From a virus, in the IMG/VR virus record IMGVR_UViG_3300042568_000072, positions 1-24,843 of that record: 24,843 nt of DNA; one strand, given 5' to 3'. This document shows positions 22,866-24,843 of this stretch, piece after piece. A program made the translations under genes and the position numbers. The first letter of the stretch is position 1, and the number at the start of each line of letters is the position of its first letter. The notes under the pieces are model-generated. The model saw only the letters and a list, made by a program, of their open reading frames with translations, was not told the origin of the DNA and made no database searches.

Positions 22866-22906
22866 CGAGATTGCCAGACTGCATCAAATGATAGAGGAAT
22901 AAACCA

Positions 22907-23269
22907 ATGTTGAAAGCAGCACCAAACCAGACAGTTTTCCCAACGGTGGATTCTAGTGCCTTTATTCTAAGTGCGGCTGGAATCATCACCGAAGCCGGAA
23001 CCACGCGCACGCTGTCGGCAGCCGATAACGGCAAAGTCATTTATTGCACCAGCGGATCTGCGGTGACGATCACTTGCGCGGCTGGCCTTGGCGCTGGCTT
23101 TTCCTGCACGATCATTCAGGGCGGCGCTGGCAAGGTCACAGTGGCGGCAGGCGGTCAAACGCTAGTGTCCTATTCCTCGCTGTTTAGCACGATGGGCCAG
23201 TATGCGGTCATCTCTGCTATCTGCCCTGTAGCAAACACATTCCTTCTTGCCGGTAATCTTGGAGTCTAA
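22907..23269 (+). CDS. Small tail-associated beta protein
   Basis: 120 residues. ITEAGTTRTLSAADNGKVIY and SGSAVTITCAAGLGAGFSCT, then IIQGGAGKVTVAAGGQTLVS, form a module common at the ends of phage fibre and spike proteins and also as short separate genes. It is entirely beta-rich with Gly turns, as in trimeric fibre tips. GAGGAA at 22892-22897 is a good ribosome site. The gap of 41 bases before it holds nothing else I can see. It could be a tip, cap or accessory to the preceding spike; this is inferred from neighbourhood. Confidence 0.72.
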   Translation: MLKAAPNQTVFPTVDSSAFILSAAGIITEAGTTRTLSAADNGKVIYCTSGSAVTITCAAGLGAGFSCTIIQGGAGKVTVAAGGQTLVSYSSLFSTMGQYAVISAICPVANTFLLAGNLGV

Positions 23270-23271
23270 CA

Positions 23272-23625
23272 ATGGCCACTAATTCACAAATTGCTTTTGC
23301 CCCGCTTGGCGAAACCGTCGCCATCACTGCTAATGCCACCGCTCCTGATGGCGTGCAGGTTCTTGTTGCTGAACGCAACAGCGCAAACTCTCCTGGTCAA
23401 TATCGCGTGGTCAATGCTGGCACAGTGATCGTTCATCTCGGCGTTGGCTCAACGGTAGCAAAAGCCAAGGCGAATGCTGAAGCTGCTGCTTCTGGCAATC
23501 CTGCCGCTGGCATTCCACTTCTTCCTGGCGCTGTTGAAATTCTGCGCTTCGGTGCTGAAGCATATTTCAGCGGCTTGGCTGCAAGTGCGCAGACAATCTA
23601 TATCACCCCCGGACAAGGGATTTAA
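23272..23625 (+). CDS. Small conserved phage tail-region protein
   Basis: 117 residues: NSQIAFAPLGETVAITANAT, PGQYRVVNAGTVIVHLGVGS, PLLPGAVEILRFGAEAYFSG, then AQTIYITPGQGI. This is a beta-sandwich-like protein found beside fibre genes of many podoviruses, with no assigned function. The RVVNAGT...HLGVG and LPG..EILRFG......SG......I.ITPG.G pattern resembles small virion decoration proteins. It starts 2 bases after the previous stop. It closes the tail module; after it comes a 55-base gap and the lysis genes. Confidence 0.74.
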   Translation: MATNSQIAFAPLGETVAITANATAPDGVQVLVAERNSANSPGQYRVVNAGTVIVHLGVGSTVAKAKANAEAAASGNPAAGIPLLPGAVEILRFGAEAYFSGLAASAQTIYITPGQGI

Positions 23626-23680
23626 TTTATTGTCTGGCATGATATTAGTGCCAAATTGATAATAGCTTTAGGTGATTGCC

Positions 23681-23989
23681 GTGTCTGAATCGAGTGTTTT
23701 GACTGTCAAAATAGATATGTTGCACAGTGACGTTGTTGATATGAAAACAGCACTGAACGAATTATCGAAGGCAATCACCAAGCTGGCGCTTGTTGAAGAA
23801 CGTCAGGCACAGACTGCCGACGCGATGGAGCGTGCATTCAAAGCTATCGGCAAGGTCGAGGATCGGCTTTCCGCATTGGAATTGACAGCGCCTAAGACGA
23901 AAGAAACCAGTGCTTGGGTTGATCGCTTCATCCTCGCTGCAATCGTTGCTGTCATGGGCTTCGCTGGGACACGATTGGGCTTGTTATGA
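23681..23989 (+). CDS. Coiled-coil protein with C-terminal membrane anchor, lysis-associated
   Basis: 102 residues from the GTG at 23681, chosen because AGGTGA at 23670-23675 lies at proper distance. A GTG at 23672 is in frame but overlaps that site. Residues 1-70 are helical with heptads (VLTVKIDMLHSDVVDMKTAL, ALVEERQAQTADAMERAFKA). The last 22 residues (VDRFILAAIVAVMGFAGTRL) form one membrane helix. Soluble helix plus single C-terminal anchor, directly before an endolysin, resembles XhlA-type or holin-accessory proteins. It could be a holin partner or antiholin. The TGA overlaps the endolysin ATG (ATGA), so the two are made together. Confidence 0.7.
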   Translation: MSESSVLTVKIDMLHSDVVDMKTALNELSKAITKLALVEERQAQTADAMERAFKAIGKVEDRLSALELTAPKTKETSAWVDRFILAAIVAVMGFAGTRLGLL

Positions 23990-24378
23990 GCATAACACTA
24001 GGCAGCAGATCACTTATGCGCCTGGAGGGCGTCCACGCTGATCTGGTGCGCGTTGTAAAGCGTGCTGCTGCAATGTCGGATCTCGACTTCACCGTATTGG
24101 AAGGTCTGCGCACGGAAGCCCGTCAACGCCAGCTAATGCAGCAAGGCGCAACCAAGACGCTCAATTCTCGACACTTGACCGGACACGCTGTCGATCTAGC
24201 GCCCATGCTCGACGGCAAAGTATCTTGGGACTGGCCGCTCTATCATCGGTTAGCCAAGATTGTGAAGGCTGCTGCTGCGGCTGAAAACGTCTCGCTGCAA
24301 TGGGGGGGCGACTGGCGAACTTTCAAGGATGGTCCACATTGGGAACTGCCTTGGAAGCAATACCCGAAAGGAAAATGA
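23986..24378 (+). CDS. Endolysin, M15-type L,D-peptidase
   Basis: 130 residues. SRHLTGHAVDLAP (61-73) is the zinc motif S-x-H-x3-G-x-A-x-D, with H63 and D70 as ligands. DGPHWEL (115-121) holds the third ligand H118 and nearby E120. FTVLEGLRTEARQRQLMQQG (35-54) is the usual substrate-side strand and helix. This is the M15C (L-alanyl-D-glutamate endopeptidase) type of phage endolysin. No signal peptide or membrane segment is present, so a holin is needed to release it. The ATGA overlap with the anchored protein before it and the holin and spanins after it make a full lysis cassette. Confidence 0.9.
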   Translation: MSITLGSRSLMRLEGVHADLVRVVKRAAAMSDLDFTVLEGLRTEARQRQLMQQGATKTLNSRHLTGHAVDLAPMLDGKVSWDWPLYHRLAKIVKAAAAAENVSLQWGGDWRTFKDGPHWELPWKQYPKGK

Positions 24379-24379
24379 T

Positions 24380-24559
24380 ATGACTTTTGTACATTGGCTT
24401 TTGAGCCGTCTCAAAGAACCAAGTACCTACGCAGGCTTTTCAGCCCTTGCGCTGGCTTTTGGCCTGTCTGACGCACAGTGGGCGGCTGTCTCCACGGCGG
24501 TTGCTGGTCTGGCAGGTGTCGCCGCTGTGTTCCTTTCCGAGCAGAAGCCTGCAGAATGA
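24380..24559 (+). CDS. Small holin
   Basis: 59 residues from the ATG at 24380, with AAGGA at 24368-24372 ahead. The upstream in-frame extension lies within the endolysin gene. MTFVHWLLSRLKEPSTYAGF is followed by two hydrophobic stretches, ALALAFGLS and a longer one at about 33-52 (AVSTAVAGLAGVAAVFL), then a charged tail. The size, RLKEPST motif and two-helix hairpin match small class II-like holins next to endolysins in podoviruses. It would make membrane holes that let the endolysin reach the wall. Ends in ATGA with the spanin start. Confidence 0.82.
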   Translation: MTFVHWLLSRLKEPSTYAGFSALALAFGLSDAQWAAVSTAVAGLAGVAAVFLSEQKPAE

Positions 24560-24777
24560 TTAGATTCCTGACGGCGTTGCTGGCTGTGATCGACAAGGTT
24601 TTTGCCTTCTTCAATCAACAGCATTGGAAGCAGCAGGGCCGTCAGGAAACCATCAAGGAAGTGAACGATGCTATCAATCGCCAGATCGAATTGGGTGAAG
24701 CTGCCGTCAATGTTCCTGATCCTGAGCGCGATGAACGGTTGCGTAACCGATTTGACCGATCCCGCACCGATCAATAG
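24556..24777 (+). CDS. Inner-membrane spanin subunit (Rz-like)
   Basis: 73 residues from the ATG at 24556, which overlaps the holin stop as ATGA. MIRFLTALLAVIDKVFAFF is a single N-terminal membrane anchor. The rest is a charged periplasmic helix (RQETIKEVNDAINRQIELGE) ending PDPERDERLRNRFDRSRTD, a pattern typical of short i-spanins. It would bridge to the outer-membrane partner to fuse the membranes in the last step of lysis. It is shorter than lambda Rz (153 residues) but similar to those of other small podoviruses. The o-spanin is encoded inside its 3' end in the +1 frame. Confidence 0.78.
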   Translation: MIRFLTALLAVIDKVFAFFNQQHWKQQGRQETIKEVNDAINRQIELGEAAVNVPDPERDERLRNRFDRSRTDQ

Positions 24778-24843
24778 CTATTGCGAGATAGCCAAGCCGA
24801 TCAGCTACGATAGCACGAAAGACACGGCTGAAACGATAAAGCT
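24695..24843 (+). CDS. Outer-membrane lipoprotein spanin (Rz1-like), nested, partial at window edge
   Basis: In the +1 frame inside the i-spanin gene, a GTG at 24695 opens MKLPSMFLILSAMNGC, a short lipoprotein signal with Lys, a hydrophobic core and a Cys at residue 16 for lipid attachment. The frame stays open to the last base: VTDLTDPAPINSYCEIAKPI, then SYDSTKDTAETIK. The SYCEIAKPI-S...DT.ETI pattern is typical of small phage o-spanins. ATGs at 24710 and 24731 are alternative starts, but the GTG gives the best signal. The lipobox (MNGC) is imperfect. The ribosome site is not obvious. The end lies beyond the window. Confidence 0.7.
   Translation, partial: MKLPSMFLILSAMNGCVTDLTDPAPINSYCEIAKPISYDSTKDTAETIK

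Noticed and set aside
23635-23653. Terminator or sigma54-type site before the lysis genes (TGGCA...TGCCA)
   Set aside because: The stem is only 5 bp with no U-run, and no second promoter element has the right spacing.

Overview
The window is a single-direction late (virion and lysis) gene block of a short-tailed, P22-like tailed bacteriophage. Every supported gene is on the + strand, and stop/start overlaps (TAATG, ATGA) join most of them. The identification rests on recognisable P22-type parts: portal, scaffold, gp5-type coat with its inserted domain, gp4 tail accessory factor, gp10 DNA-stabilisation/hub protein, a gp7/gp20/gp16-like ejection set, and a tailspike with a P22-type head-binding domain. 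A Gram-negative host is implied by the i-spanin gene and by an o-spanin gene nested inside it. An alphaproteobacterial host is my guess from the general look of the accessory proteins, and the sequence does not prove it. I see no integrase, repressor, tRNA or replication gene here, so lifestyle cannot be judged.

Layout. 1-54: last codons of an upstream gene, by position probably the large terminase. 55-2400: portal. 2411-5011: four accessory genes not present at this place in P22, ending in an unusual protein with a G-rich start, nine 22-residue repeats and a helical tail. 5012-5100: short regulatory gap. 5101-7245: scaffold and major coat, closed by a strong hairpin. 7309-9070: small basic protein, HeH-domain protein, an unknown, gp4 adaptor and a small structural protein. 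9071-9851: a small basic phage protein whose 3' end runs into an HNH-type endonuclease gene that looks like an insertion. 9853-12782: gp10, a needle-position protein with a jelly-roll tip, and two small conserved proteins. 12847-17952: conserved 153-residue protein, then the putative ejection proteins. In the second of these an M15-type peptidase domain lies in the +1 frame, with no normal start codon. 17963-23625: tiny ORF, tailspike, a carbohydrate-binding (LamG-like) fibre protein, a second beta-helix spike and two small tail-associated proteins. 23681-24843: lysis cassette (membrane protein, M15 endolysin, holin, i-spanin, nested o-spanin cut by the window edge).

How it fits together. Terminase and portal fill a shell built by scaffold and coat. 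gp4, gp10 and the needle-like protein close the portal after packaging. The ejection proteins, one apparently carrying a cell-wall peptidase, would leave the capsid at infection to make a path through the envelope. Spikes and the LamG-like protein bind or cut surface glycans. The lysis genes open the host at the end. The features most worth a second look are the split ejection-protein/peptidase gene with a perfect internal Shine-Dalgarno and hairpin just before the frame change, the HNH insertion, and the G-quadruplex-prone repeat in the accessory repeat protein gene.
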